Notes: generated from the sequence alone by a model not told the origin. Shown: positions 6,741 through 15,911, numbered from the stretch's first letter. The stretch is DNA of 35,234 nucleotides from Bacteriovorax sp. (GCA_014378525.1 JACMNL010000083.1:1-35234); one strand, 5' to 3'. Translations and numbers: made by a program.

Positions 6741-8516
6741 ATGGCAAAGTCTGGATTTTTATCAAAAGACGCTTTAAAGGCGAACATCAACTCATTGAAA
6801 TCTTTCATGAAGAAGGAAAAGCTGGACAGCTTTTACCTTTCAAGCTCGGACATCTTTTTAAATGAATATGTGCCTCTTGAAGAGTGCCACCGCTACTATT
6901 TATCAGGGTTCACGGGGTCAACATCTGAGTTGATCGTACCTCTTGATGGAAAAGTTATTCTCTTCGTCGATGGCCGTTATTATGAACAGGCCGATATTGA
7001 ATGCGACGAAAGTCTTGTTCATGTTTTCAAAGTTCCCTACGGAGTTGGACTAAGGCAGGCAATGCGCGAAGTGATTACTGCAAAAAAATTAAAAACAATG
7101 GGAGTGGAAGGAGACCGCACAGATCTTTCTCTCTTCAATGATTTTAGATCGCAGTTAAAAACAACTGCATTCAACAATGCTGAACTTTCAAAAATTATTT
7201 CTTTCCGTGATCTTAAATTCGATAAAAAAATCCGCGAGCTTTCTTTATCACTTGTTGGTGAATCAACAAAAAGTAAACTGGAGCGCATCCTTCAACCGGG
7301 TGAAGCGTTTTTTATTTCTGCACTTGATTCAATCGCATGGCTTACGAACATGAGACGTCACGAGCTTCCAAGCCAGTCGACCTTCAGATCAAAAGCATTA
7401 GCAACGAGAGAAGGTGTTTATCTTTTAATGGAGCATATTGAAGGGGACATCAGGAACGAAGCCGTAAATCTTTGCATTGGAAAATTTTCCGAGCTGGAAA
7501 AATTCTTCGCACTGGTAAACGAATATGAAAGTGACTGGAAGAAAAAAGCGGGACTACCTGCTTACAACATCAACACAGTTTTTTATTCGGCGAACTCTAC
7601 GAACACTGCTGATTTCTTAAAACTTCAGACTCACTTTGGGGCGAGTATTCTGGTTAACAAACCAGACGGTCTTGTTCCGTTCCACGCACTGAAAAACCCT
7701 GCTGAATTAAAATCTATGCAGGACTCTTTTAACAGTGGTGACACTGCAATCTTCCAGACCATTTCATGGGTAAAAGAAAACGTGAAAAAAGGGACGAAGT
7801 TCAGTGAGCTGGATTTTTATCACAAGACAAATGAGTTTTATAAAAACAACGGTGCTCTTGATCAGAGTTTTAATACTATCTCGGCGATCGGTGCAAACTC
7901 TTCGATCATTCACTTTTCATCTCCCTCAGCAGACATTCCGTTTAAAGCGGGTGAGCTGGTTCTGCTTGATTCAGGCGGATACTTTGAGTCTGGTTATGCA
8001 ACAGATACGACAAGATCATTTTTATCGGGAGGAGAGGCGAGTGCCCGTCAGAAAGAAGTTTATACGCTGGTTTTAAAATCAATATTAAACACAATGAACG
8101 CTACATTCCCTGAAGGGTCATGGGGGGCCGTGGTTGACGGTGTGGCGAGACAGCCGATCTTTGCTGCCGGATTAAATTACAATCATGGTACAGGCCACGG
8201 TGTTGGTATCAACGTTCACGAAGGTGGATACAGACTTTCAACAACGTCGAATGTTCCGTTAAAAGAAAATACAGTCGGATCAATTGAGCCGGGAATTTAT
8301 ATTCCAGGGTTCGGTGGTGTTCGTTTAGAAAACGTTGCTGCAGTTGAACGTCATCCGGTTCATAAAAACATGCTTCACTTCAGAAACATGGTTTATGTTG
8401 GATTCGATCACGATTTAATTGAAGAGAATTTATTATCTGAGCAGGAAAAAACCTGGTTAGATGAATATGAAAGAGAATGCGCGAAACGCGGAAGATCGTT
8501 TAAGTATAAAGCTTAA
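6741..8516 (+). CDS. Xaa-Pro aminopeptidase (aminopeptidase P), M24B, three-domain type
   Basis: Releases an N-terminal residue that precedes proline; dinuclear metal enzyme, no signal peptide, so cytoplasmic. The 591 residues match the long, eukaryote-like XPNPEP1 type with two creatinase-like N-terminal domains (about 15-155 and 160-325), the pita-bread catalytic domain (about 330-540) and a short C-terminal extension with WLDEYERECAKR. All five M24 metal ligands are visible: Asp410 (VLLDSGG), Asp422 (TDTTRSF), His486 (NHGTGHGVG), Glu516 (SIEPGIY) and Glu530 (VRLENV). AAGG precedes the ATG by about 9 bases. The 3' end overlaps the convergent matrixin-like gene by 17 bases. Likely role: turnover of proline-containing peptides, fitting a protein-consuming lifestyle. 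High confidence. Confidence 0.93.
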   Translation: MAKSGFLSKDALKANINSLKSFMKKEKLDSFYLSSSDIFLNEYVPLEECHRYYLSGFTGSTSELIVPLDGKVILFVDGRYYEQADIECDESLVHVFKVPYGVGLRQAMREVITAKKLKTMGVEGDRTDLSLFNDFRSQLKTTAFNNAELSKIISFRDLKFDKKIRELSLSLVGESTKSKLERILQPGEAFFISALDSIAWLTNMRRHELPSQSTFRSKALATREGVYLLMEHIEGDIRNEAVNLCIGKFSELEKFFALVNEYESDWKKKAGLPAYNINTVFYSANSTNTADFLKLQTHFGASILVNKPDGLVPFHALKNPAELKSMQDSFNSGDTAIFQTISWVKENVKKGTKFSELDFYHKTNEFYKNNGALDQSFNTISAIGANSSIIHFSSPSADIPFKAGELVLLDSGGYFESGYATDTTRSFLSGGEASARQKEVYTLVLKSILNTMNATFPEGSWGAVVDGVARQPIFAAGLNYNHGTGHGVGINVHEGGYRLSTTSNVPLKENTVGSIEPGIYIPGFGGVRLENVAAVERHPVHKNMLHFRNMVYVGFDHDLIEENLLSEQEKTWLDEYERECAKRGRSFKYKA

Positions 8517-9276
8517 CTTTCTTCTTACGAAATAGCTCAGCTAATCCAATAATAGAAAATCCAATGAATAGTCCCGGCCACGTGCTGGGACCTTTTCCAC
8601 TCATATCCACAGTCCCGCAACCACTTATCGGCTGTTGTTTGGGATAGAGGTAGCTGATTCCTGAAATATCATCAGCACCCAGAGCAACTCTCGAAGTCAC
8701 AGTCGCATAGTACATTAAAGAATCCTCTACCGGCGAATGTCCAAGTCCAAAAGCATGTCCAAGTTCATGGGCAATAATCGCCACTTTTTCAGCGCGGCTT
8801 TTTGTATCAAACTGAGTAGCAGCAGTATCGTTAATCATGACGATTGATCCGAGAATTGTATTCCCGGAAATATTATTGGGAATTGTTACCCCTAAAATAG
8901 ATGAGCTGCTAAAGTTTGTTGTGTTGTTATTACATGTAACAAGAATATCACTGGCAACAGCAATTGCCGGGTTCGGCGTACAATTTGTTCCAGCGGTACA
9001 GATTAAGTCTGTATGATAGGCAGTCGCAAGATTTACAATTTGTCCTTGTCTTAATTTTAAACGGCTTGTCGGGGCCTTATTCCAGAACTGGTCAACAGCA
9101 TCGCCAACAATTGATAAAAATTCTGTATCGGAAATACCAATGTTGTTACAAAAACCACCGGCCACGTTTACGGTTACTTCATCCTGAGAAAAGACCAGCT
9201 TCGCTGAATTGTTCAAAGTGAATGCATGAGCATTGATTGTCATGAAAGATATTAGAAGTGGTGCTAAAAATTTCAT
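8500..9276 (-). CDS. matrixin-like zinc metalloprotease, exported
   Basis: Signal peptide (MKFLAPLLISFMTINAHA), then a zincin catalytic motif HELGHAFGLGH (170-180; HExxHxxGxxH) followed by SLMYY with the Met-turn at Met188. This combination defines metzincins of the matrixin/M10 type. Four Cys before the active site (43, 93, 99, 115) may form disulphides. The C-terminal 25 residues form a hydrophobic span (WPGLFIGFSIIGLAELF) ended by RKKKVK, preceded by Gly-Cys at 219-220; this looks like a membrane anchor or a C-terminal sorting tail. No propeptide Cys-switch motif is evident. It is the second gene of a minus-strand pair: its ATG overlaps the stop of the upstream gene (ATGA, 9273-9276), so the two are translationally coupled. 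Substrate unknown. Confidence 0.85.
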   Translation of the reverse strand: MKFLAPLLISFMTINAHAFTLNNSAKLVFSQDEVTVNVAGGFCNNIGISDTEFLSIVGDAVDQFWNKAPTSRLKLRQGQIVNLATAYHTDLICTAGTNCTPNPAIAVASDILVTCNNNTTNFSSSSILGVTIPNNISGNTILGSIVMINDTAATQFDTKSRAEKVAIIAHELGHAFGLGHSPVEDSLMYYATVTSRVALGADDISGISYLYPKQQPISGCGTVDMSGKGPSTWPGLFIGFSIIGLAELFRKKKVKLYT

Positions 9277-9899
9277 AAGACTTCTCCAAAATGATAACTC
9301 ACGCTGAATCCCACACTAAAAGCACGGTCTTCTTTTTTTAGCGCATTAAAAACATATGTATAAAGTTCACCAGAGATATCTTTTGAAAATACATTTTGAA
9401 TTCCCAGGTTGACGATAAAATTTCTGGTGTAAACCGGGTCTTTTGGCAGAGGGAAAGAGTCACTGCTGTTTCCGTTATTCAAAGTTTCATCTCCGCCCGG
9501 TCCCCAGATTCTGGTGTAATAAAGACCCACTCCCGCAATAAGGTTTACTGATCCGGTTTTATACTTTCCATTTAAGAGAGCAAAGAGAGTCATTGTTTTG
9601 ATATTCTCATCGCGGCCTGACTTAGGAAGTGTCGCGCCAATTTCAGGCGAGAATGCGAAGTCGCCGGTTGCGAAATAATCGTAATTCATAGACAACGAAG
9701 GCATAAATGAACAAATGTTCTTTCCACCATTGGCATCCGTCTGGATTTTACCTACATATTCGCAGAGATTCCCCAGCGAAACATATAAATCATTAGAGGA
9801 TTGTGAAGATTTTGTTGCGCAAAAAGCAGGCGAACAAAAAGTCAGCACAAGGAATGTGACTACACAGAGTCTTATTGTCGGGTATTTTATTTTATTCAT
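9273..9899 (-). CDS. putative small outer-membrane beta-barrel protein
   Basis: A 208-residue protein with a signal peptide (cleavage probably after FCSPAFCA) and a mature part of alternating polar/hydrophobic segments ended by aromatic residues (SMNYDYFATGDFAFSPEIGA, LIAGVGLYYTRIW, GELYTYVFNALKKEDRAFS, GFSVSYHFGEVL). This is typical of a small porin-like barrel of the outer membrane. A Cys pair (about 52 and 63) could form a disulphide. I recognise no named family. It is the first gene of an operon with the matrixin-like protease (ATGA overlap), so the two may work together at the cell surface; that is inference from coupling alone. No clear Shine-Dalgarno precedes the ATG at 9899; AATACT lies 8 bases upstream of it. 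Confidence 0.7.
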   Translation of the reverse strand: MNKIKYPTIRLCVVTFLVLTFCSPAFCATKSSQSSNDLYVSLGNLCEYVGKIQTDANGGKNICSFMPSLSMNYDYFATGDFAFSPEIGATLPKSGRDENIKTMTLFALLNGKYKTGSVNLIAGVGLYYTRIWGPGGDETLNNGNSSDSFPLPKDPVYTRNFIVNLGIQNVFSKDISGELYTYVFNALKKEDRAFSVGFSVSYHFGEVL

Positions 9900-9986
9900 A
9901 ATCGTTTAGTATTCTTTCGTATGTTGAGCTAAAATGTCTATGTAAATTTGTCTTAAAGTTCACTAATCCCATTCCAAGGAAATGTT

Positions 9987-11105
9987 ATGTTTGATAATTT
10001 TGAAATTCCTAAAGAGCTTATTCCTTCAGACCCGCGTTTTGGTTCAGGGCCTTCACTTGTTCCTGTTGAATTCCTCGAGCGTCTTGCTAAGACTGGTAAA
10101 GACTACATGGGGACATCACACAGAAAACCTGGTGTAAAAAATGTTGTTAAAGAACTTCAGGAAGGAATTAAAAAATATTTCAACGTACCGGATGGATATT
10201 TAATCTGTCTTGGAAACGGTGGAGCCACTTTATTATTCGATATGATCGCACTTGGGATCGTAGAAAAAAAAGCAACTCACTTCACATGCGGAGAGTTCTC
10301 TGAGAAGTGGTTTAAATCTTCAAAGCTAGTTCCATGGATTACAACTGAACAGGTTGGTGTTGCATTCGGAAAAGGAATCAACGGTACTGCAGTCGCAGGA
10401 TCAGACTTAATTGCAGTTACACTTAACGAAACTTCTACAGGTGTTCAGCTTTCAAAACTTCCGGTTGTAGACGCTAATACAATTTTAGCAGTGGATGCAA
10501 CTTCCGGAGCAGGGCAATGCCCGTGTGATATTTCTAAAACAGATATCTTCTTTTTCTCTCCACAAAAAGTTTTCGCTTCTGACGGAGGACTTTGGTGTGC
10601 AATCATGTCACCAAAAGCTCTTGCCCGTGCAGCGAAAATCGGTACAGATAAATCCCGTTACGTTCCTGACATCATGAACTGGGCAAACGCTATTTCTAAC
10701 AGCGAAGCCAACCAGACTTACAATACACCAGCACTTGCTACAATCTTCATTATGAATGAGCAGGTAAAATTAATGAACGAAACTGGTTACGCTGAAGTTC
10801 AAAAACTAGCTCAGAAAAAAGCTGATCTTTTATATTCATGGGCAGAATCTAAACCATACCTATCTTGCTTCATCGAAGAAAAAGAATTCAGATCAGTAGC
10901 GGTTGCTACAATCGACGTTGATTCAAAAGTAAACGTTGATGACGTGATTAAATTCCTCGAAAAGAAAAAAGCAGTTCTTGGAATCGATGGATATAGAAAA
11001 CTGGGAAGAAACCAGTTCAGAATTTCTATGTTCCACGATATTTCTTATTCTGACCTTGAGAAGTTAACTAAACTTCTTTCAGTGATGATTGAATCTAAAT
11101 TGTAA
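9987..11105 (+). CDS. serC: phosphoserine aminotransferase
   Basis: PLP enzyme that converts 3-phosphohydroxypyruvate plus glutamate to phosphoserine plus 2-oxoglutarate in serine synthesis. Seen: PRFGSGPSLVP at the N-terminus, YMGTSHRKPGVKN, LGNGGATLLFD, VDATSGAG with Asp170 for the pyridine nitrogen, and FFFSPQKVFASDGGLW with the PLP lysine at 194. These resemble the actinobacterial-type SerC more than the E. coli type, as I recall the families. Length is 372 residues. AAGGAA lies 7 bases before the ATG. The next gene, a histidine kinase, starts 21 bases after the stop, so the two may be co-transcribed, although their functions do not suggest it. No serA or serB is adjacent. Confidence 0.88.
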   Translation: MFDNFEIPKELIPSDPRFGSGPSLVPVEFLERLAKTGKDYMGTSHRKPGVKNVVKELQEGIKKYFNVPDGYLICLGNGGATLLFDMIALGIVEKKATHFTCGEFSEKWFKSSKLVPWITTEQVGVAFGKGINGTAVAGSDLIAVTLNETSTGVQLSKLPVVDANTILAVDATSGAGQCPCDISKTDIFFFSPQKVFASDGGLWCAIMSPKALARAAKIGTDKSRYVPDIMNWANAISNSEANQTYNTPALATIFIMNEQVKLMNETGYAEVQKLAQKKADLLYSWAESKPYLSCFIEEKEFRSVAVATIDVDSKVNVDDVIKFLEKKKAVLGIDGYRKLGRNQFRISMFHDISYSDLEKLTKLLSVMIESKL

Positions 11106-11126
11106 ACTGAATTAAAGGTAACCAAC

Positions 11127-13292
11127 TTGGATAGACAAGAAGTGCTAAAAGGCAGGCTCTATATATCCAGGTTGGTTTACAACCTAGCTGTCGGGTTTGG
11201 TCTTTTTTTATTATTTATATTTTTCCTGGAAGGCAACAGGTTATATAAACTCCAGAGAGAAGAGCAAAACAAAGCTCTATTTGAAAAATCAGCAACTATC
11301 TTTTCAGAAAAAATCGGGACATTTATCCATGGACTGCAAGGCATAGGTGGGCTCTACCATATTAAAAATTTCGAAGTTACTCCAAACGAAATTCATGATT
11401 ACGCCATCTTTAGAAATAACTTTATTAATTTTAAAGGGGCCCTGGGATACGGTTTTATAAGAGTTGTTAAGGAAAAAGAAATTCCTGCATATCTAAAACA
11501 GCAAAAAAAGTTTTATCCCGATTTCCATATAAAAAAAATGGGTAATCTTGAAACAACAGATTTGTACATCGTAGAAACGATTGAGCCTATATCTACTAAC
11601 TCCAGCGCTATTGGTTTGGTGATGAACTCAGAAGCTGGAAGAAAAAAAGCGGCCATTGATTCTATTGAATCCGGTCATGCAATGTTAACTTCAAAAATTC
11701 ATTTAGTTCAAAATGTAAATAATGAATCGGGTTTCATTTATCTTTTGCCTATATACGAGACGGTCACAGTTCCAGAAAAAATAGCAGATAGAGTGAAGAA
11801 AATTAAAGGATGGGCCTTTTGTCCAATCACACTTTCAAGTTTAATAGGGCCACTGACAAATTTAACCGACAATTTATTCTCTTATGAGCTTTATGATATT
11901 ACCAATCCCTCTCATGTCGATTTACTTTATAAAAATAAAAAAATTCTACTAAGTACCAAGGCATATCAAAGTGAAGTTATCATTGGCGGGCGTACTTTTT
12001 TACTAAAAGGTGAAAGTGTCGTTAAGGGTCTGCTGATTTTAGACATTTTAACCATAATCTTTTTTTTACTATCAGGTTTTCTCTATACATTTTTACTATA
12101 TAAATTAAGATTTTTTTTAAATTCTCGTCATGTAATAGAAGAGCGAGTATCAATTGCCGAAAATTGGAATCGTGCAGTTATAGATAGCTCCACATTTTCT
12201 ATAATTTCAACATTACCCAATGGCATAATTACTACTTTTAATTATCAGGCCGAAGTCATGTTAGGTTATAAATCTGAAGAGCTGGTAGGATTAAAAACTC
12301 CGCAAATTTTACATGTTGAAGAAGAAGTAATCAGCAGGGCCCAGGAATTAAGCAAAGAACTTGGTTTAATAGTCACTCCTGGATTTGAAGTCTTTACCTT
12401 GAAGGCGAAACTTCGCGGGCAGGATAGTAATTTATGGACTTATGTTAAAAAAGACGGATCTACTATTCCTATCAAACTCAATGTGAGTTGTATCAAAGGC
12501 GCAAATAATGAAATTTTAGGCTACCTAGGTCTTGCCGAAGATATTAGCTATCAAATTGAGTTAAATCAAAAAATTGAAAATCAAAAGATTCAACTTGTAC
12601 ATAATGCAAAAATGATTTCGCTCGGTGAAATGGCCGGAGGAGTAGCTCATGAAATTAATACTCCTTTAACCGTTATTTTAAATAAAACACGAAAGCAGTT
12701 ACAAAATTTAAAATCAACTAGTGTCGATCATAACAAACTCATTGAGGATCTTGAAAAGATCGATATGACTGTTTTAAAAATAGCAAAAATCATAAACGGG
12801 CTTAAAACATTTTCCAGAAATTCCGAGATGGATTCAATGGTTGAGGCCAATCTGGAAAATATTGTTAGTGATACTTTAGAATTTTGCAAAGAAATATTTA
12901 AGTTTAAAAATGTGAACTTAAAAATCTCAGGCAGTTTAAATTATAAGATAAAATGTAGACCAGCTCAAATCTCACAGGTTTTTCTTAATTTGTTTAATAA
13001 TTCACTTGATGCAATTGAAAATTTAGAATCTAAATGGATTGAAATTAAATGTGAGAAAAATTACGAGCATATAATTTTAAGTTTTACAGACAGTGGTAAT
13101 GGTATAGAAAAAAATATTGTTGATAAATTAATGGAGCCTTTTTTTACGACTAAAGAAGTTGGAAAAGGTACTGGGCTTGGTCTCAGTATTTCATTGGGGA
13201 TTATTAAAGAGCATGGTGGGGATTTTTATTTCGATGAGACCAGTCAGCATACCCGTTTTATTGTAAAATTTCCCGACCATGGGTTGAATTAA
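11127..13292 (+). CDS. membrane sensor histidine kinase with CHASE and PAS domains
   Basis: Starts at TTG, supported by AAAGG about 8 bases upstream; no ATG is available near the N-terminus. Order: TM1 (about 18-35), an extracytoplasmic CHASE-type sensor of about 260 residues with LGYGFIRVV and IVETIEPI, TM2 (about 300-327), PAS (about 345-475, with GIITTFNYQAEVMLGY), a dimerisation helix with the phospho-acceptor His508 (GGVAHEINTPL), then HATPase with N-box (617-631), G1 DSGNGI (655-660) and G2 GKGTGLGLS (679-687). It should sense a small extracellular ligand and phosphorylate a response regulator; none is encoded in this window, so it is an orphan. The gene looks clearly A+T-richer than serC, with many ATA and TTA codons, which may reflect a different origin or low expression. 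Confidence 0.9.
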   Translation: MDRQEVLKGRLYISRLVYNLAVGFGLFLLFIFFLEGNRLYKLQREEQNKALFEKSATIFSEKIGTFIHGLQGIGGLYHIKNFEVTPNEIHDYAIFRNNFINFKGALGYGFIRVVKEKEIPAYLKQQKKFYPDFHIKKMGNLETTDLYIVETIEPISTNSSAIGLVMNSEAGRKKAAIDSIESGHAMLTSKIHLVQNVNNESGFIYLLPIYETVTVPEKIADRVKKIKGWAFCPITLSSLIGPLTNLTDNLFSYELYDITNPSHVDLLYKNKKILLSTKAYQSEVIIGGRTFLLKGESVVKGLLILDILTIIFFLLSGFLYTFLLYKLRFFLNSRHVIEERVSIAENWNRAVIDSSTFSIISTLPNGIITTFNYQAEVMLGYKSEELVGLKTPQILHVEEEVISRAQELSKELGLIVTPGFEVFTLKAKLRGQDSNLWTYVKKDGSTIPIKLNVSCIKGANNEILGYLGLAEDISYQIELNQKIENQKIQLVHNAKMISLGEMAGGVAHEINTPLTVILNKTRKQLQNLKSTSVDHNKLIEDLEKIDMTVLKIAKIINGLKTFSRNSEMDSMVEANLENIVSDTLEFCKEIFKFKNVNLKISGSLNYKIKCRPAQISQVFLNLFNNSLDAIENLESKWIEIKCEKNYEHIILSFTDSGNGIEKNIVDKLMEPFFTTKEVGKGTGLGLSISLGIIKEHGGDFYFDETSQHTRFIVKFPDHGLN

Positions 13293-13373
13293 CTCTAAAG
13301 TATTTCAACACTGTCAAAAATCTATACACCTAAGTAACAGCTAATCCACAGATATTACTCTTAAAAAAAGCGG

Positions 13374-13405
13374 AGAGGTTCTTGCTTTAAAAGCCTCTGA
13401 AGAGG
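13374..13405 (+). promoter_or_regulatory. leader with two alternative pairings around the ribosome binding site
   Basis: CCTCT (13394-13398) can pair with AGAGG at 13374-13378 (with GCTT/AAGC stacking inside) or with the Shine-Dalgarno AGAGG at 13401-13405. The two hairpins exclude each other, so they could switch translation of the downstream gene. The stems are only 4-9 base pairs. Confidence 0.25.
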
Positions 13406-13415
13406 ATATTTTATA

Positions 13416-14990
13416 ATGAGTAAACTGCTTACGCTTTTTATGTTTATGGTTTTTTCAAGTCTGCATCTGCAGGCCGCCGAGACAACTGTGCCTAAAATGA
13501 GACCAGTGACAACCAAAGAAATTCTTGACGATTCAAATGGCAATGAATTAAAAATTGCTCTAACAAAATACATAAATTTAAATGATGAACTTGAAGTACG
13601 AATTGAAGCTGCAGGCATTCCACGTTTTGCAAGCAAAGTAAATCCTGTACTGGGATTCGGCCGTGACATAGATGACGACGGAAAAATTGATACGTGGTTT
13701 TTTGTTACAAAAACCGGAATAGATACAACTCGTATCCAGGGTAAGGATGAACTCGGAAGGGACATCCTTGGAAATTTAATCATTAAAAAATATCAGTCGA
13801 CATTGATGATGTATGTGACAAGTGCTGTGACAAGTATCACCAGTTATCTTTTTATTTCAGTCAATGAATCCCAAAATGTTATGGAAGATTATTACCGCGA
13901 CTGGATGGACCTGGAAGAGGCACGCATTCAGTATGAAGAAGAATTCGACAATATGGCCACGGCCAATACTTATAATCAAATGCAGTATCATAATGAATTG
14001 ATCTCGATGGGATATAAAGAGCTCGCAAACCGCATGGAGACCTTCGGGAAACAAACTTTTTACGGTTACGCTTTCGCTGATCTTGGATTATGGATTACTG
14101 GTGGAGTCGTATTCAACTGGGGAGCTAAAATTCTTGCACGTGTGGGATTGATTGCTTCAGAAACAGCTTTCATAACAGCAGTCAAAGATACTTTTTTTGG
14201 ATTTTTAGAAAAGCAAAAAGCATTGGTTGAAAATAAAATTATTTTCCTTAGAGAAAAACTTCAGACAACCAAGACAAAGCTGGGAATGAAAACGGCCAAG
14301 ACAGAGGTCACAGCGGCCTTGACCGTTGCTACATGGAAAAAAGCTCTATCTATAACAATCAAAGCTCAAAAATCAAAAAGCAAGATTTTAAAATTCGTAA
14401 CAAAATCGATGAAGTTCCCAAAAGCAGTTTATCAGGGAGCAAAATCAGAATGGCAATACATCGCCATGAATACAGTTGTTCAAATTGGATCAGAAGCGGG
14501 TGCAAGATACGACGAGATCTATGATCCTAATCCGGTAAAGATGGCAAAAAATCTTTTATCGAATCCTGACGTTATCCAGAACCTGACTTTCATGGCAACT
14601 GATACAGTTCTCATGACTGGTATTTCGAAAAATTTAAAAACAACAAAAGCAAGATTCATGGCCAGTGGTGCAGTGGCGCTGACAAACTCTTCATTCACCA
14701 ACCTGGTTGTCAAAGACGGAACGAATATATCAAGAGTAGCGCTAGATACAGGCTGGGAAGTTCTGATTGGAAATGCACAAGTACAATTTGATCTTAAATC
14801 ACTCGAGTATTTTGAAAAAATGGCCTTAAAGAAAAATAATCCGAAGATAAAACTTGTCGGCTACGTAGTTGCCCTTGTTGATATGGGGGTAGGTTATGTT
14901 GCATATTCAAAGGCATCATCGGCCGTTGAAAAAATCAAACCTGCCGAACCAAAAGTTATGCTTGTACCAATTCTTGCAACTCAACCATAA
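13416..14990 (+). CDS. exported or membrane protein of unknown function
   Basis: A 524-residue protein with a signal peptide (MSKLLTLFMFMVFSSLHLQA, then AET). AGAGGA lies 9 bases before the ATG. The first 110 residues contain a short acidic block (DIDDDGKIDTWFF) resembling a calcium-binding DxDxDG loop, followed by hydrophobic segments at about 130-150 (LMMYVTSAVTSITSYLF), 215-240 (YAFADLGLWITGGVVFNWG) and 485-500 (VVALVDMGVGYVAY), with basic amphipathic helices between them. The closing part is Pro-rich. I recognise no family; the mix of signal peptide and internal spans suggests an envelope protein. A long antisense ORF at 13361-13783 is a shadow. It stands alone with about 120 bases upstream and 150 downstream. 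Confidence 0.75.
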   Translation: MSKLLTLFMFMVFSSLHLQAAETTVPKMRPVTTKEILDDSNGNELKIALTKYINLNDELEVRIEAAGIPRFASKVNPVLGFGRDIDDDGKIDTWFFVTKTGIDTTRIQGKDELGRDILGNLIIKKYQSTLMMYVTSAVTSITSYLFISVNESQNVMEDYYRDWMDLEEARIQYEEEFDNMATANTYNQMQYHNELISMGYKELANRMETFGKQTFYGYAFADLGLWITGGVVFNWGAKILARVGLIASETAFITAVKDTFFGFLEKQKALVENKIIFLREKLQTTKTKLGMKTAKTEVTAALTVATWKKALSITIKAQKSKSKILKFVTKSMKFPKAVYQGAKSEWQYIAMNTVVQIGSEAGARYDEIYDPNPVKMAKNLLSNPDVIQNLTFMATDTVLMTGISKNLKTTKARFMASGAVALTNSSFTNLVVKDGTNISRVALDTGWEVLIGNAQVQFDLKSLEYFEKMALKKNNPKIKLVGYVVALVDMGVGYVAYSKASSAVEKIKPAEPKVMLVPILATQP

Positions 14991-15143
14991 TTCCCGACTT
15001 AATTTATTCCACCAAAATTTACTCAAAAACTTCTTATACGCTGGGAATTTTGTCCTTGTAGAGTCTTTTTACACTCATAAATTCAGGCGTGAGCTTTGCA
15101 TTGCCTAAAATAGGGATGGAAGCTAATCAACCAAAGGGAATTT

Positions 15144-15281
15144 ATGAAAGCTATTCTTTTTACAATTATCACTGTAACAATATTTTATTCAGCTATTCAG
15201 ACAGACAAAATAAAAACAGTAGAAATTTATCAAGGAAATGCGATTGATCAACTTGATCCTTCCTGGCCTAAAATGGCGTAA
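15144..15281 (+). CDS. 45-residue membrane or secreted peptide coupled to the L,D-transpeptidase
   Basis: A short ORF starting at ATG 15144 with AAGGG 5 bases upstream. The product starts MKAILFTIITVTIFYSAIQT, a single hydrophobic span or signal peptide, followed by a 25-residue polar tail with two acidic residues and one Trp (QLDPSWPKMA). The TAA stop (15279-15281) abuts the AGGGGG that serves the L,D-transpeptidase gene, whose ATG lies 12 bases further on. This tight spacing, plus a good ribosome binding site, supports a real gene translationally coupled to the transpeptidase. Family unknown; it could be a membrane partner or regulator of the enzyme, which is inference. Confidence 0.65.
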   Translation: MKAILFTIITVTIFYSAIQTDKIKTVEIYQGNAIDQLDPSWPKMA

Positions 15282-15293
15282 GGGGGCGTGGCC

Positions 15294-15911
15294 ATGAAAT
15301 TCCGTGAAATAAAATTCTTAACTTTGGCCTTATCAATTTTTATTTTGTTTAACTACAATGCTTTCGGACAATCACTTCCAAATATTCTTGATGATCTGGA
15401 TCCGCGTGATCCTAACATCGAAGCAATCCTTCAATATTATGATGAACAATATTATGAGGCCACAGGGAACTCTGCCATTATAGATGATGGCGCTCAAATG
15501 AAAGGGTCTTGTTACCGGGATAATTGTCCGGTGTGGTTGAGTATTAGCAAAGATCAGCAGCTTGCTTATCTGTATATTGATGGTGAAGTAAAATATGTAT
15601 GGAAAGTTTCGACAGGACGACGTGGATATACTACTCCTAATTTTGACATAAATCCTAATGGTAGAGTTTACGATAAATACAGCTCAATTACATTTCCAGG
15701 TGGTGACTATAATGGGCTGGGAAATATGCCTTATGCAGTTTTTATCAGCGGCGGGTATGCAGTTCATGGAACAACGGCCGGTAACTGGCCAGACCTCGGA
15801 AAACCAACTTCTCATGGCTGTGTAAGATTGCATCCGGATAATGCCTTTATTTTTAATCGTCTTGTGCGTGCAAATGGGGTCGGTTCTGTGTGGATTACAG
15901 TTGCTCAATAG
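15294..15911 (+). CDS. L,D-transpeptidase (YkuD family), exported
   Basis: I place the start at ATG 15294: AGGGGG (15281-15286) lies 7 bases before it and only one base before the alternative GTG at 15288. Signal peptide: residues 1-25 (MKFREIKF then a hydrophobic stretch ending NAFG). Catalytic YkuD domain about 80-203: WLSISKDQQLAYLYIDGE at its start, His158 in YAVHGT, and the signature SHGCVRLH with His174 and catalytic Cys176. Such enzymes make 3-3 cross-links in peptidoglycan or attach proteins and amino acids to it in the periplasm. The linker before the domain contains a possible Cys pair (73, 78). In predatory bacteria such enzymes have been tied to remodelling of prey wall; whether this one acts on self or prey cannot be seen. 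Confidence 0.92.
   Translation: MKFREIKFLTLALSIFILFNYNAFGQSLPNILDDLDPRDPNIEAILQYYDEQYYEATGNSAIIDDGAQMKGSCYRDNCPVWLSISKDQQLAYLYIDGEVKYVWKVSTGRRGYTTPNFDINPNGRVYDKYSSITFPGGDYNGLGNMPYAVFISGGYAVHGTTAGNWPDLGKPTSHGCVRLHPDNAFIFNRLVRANGVGSVWITVAQ

Noticed and set aside
13361..13783. 140-residue antisense ORF
   Set aside because: Lies opposite the start of the 524-residue exported protein, whose signal peptide and ribosome binding site are convincing; the antisense product is of low complexity and lacks a binding site.
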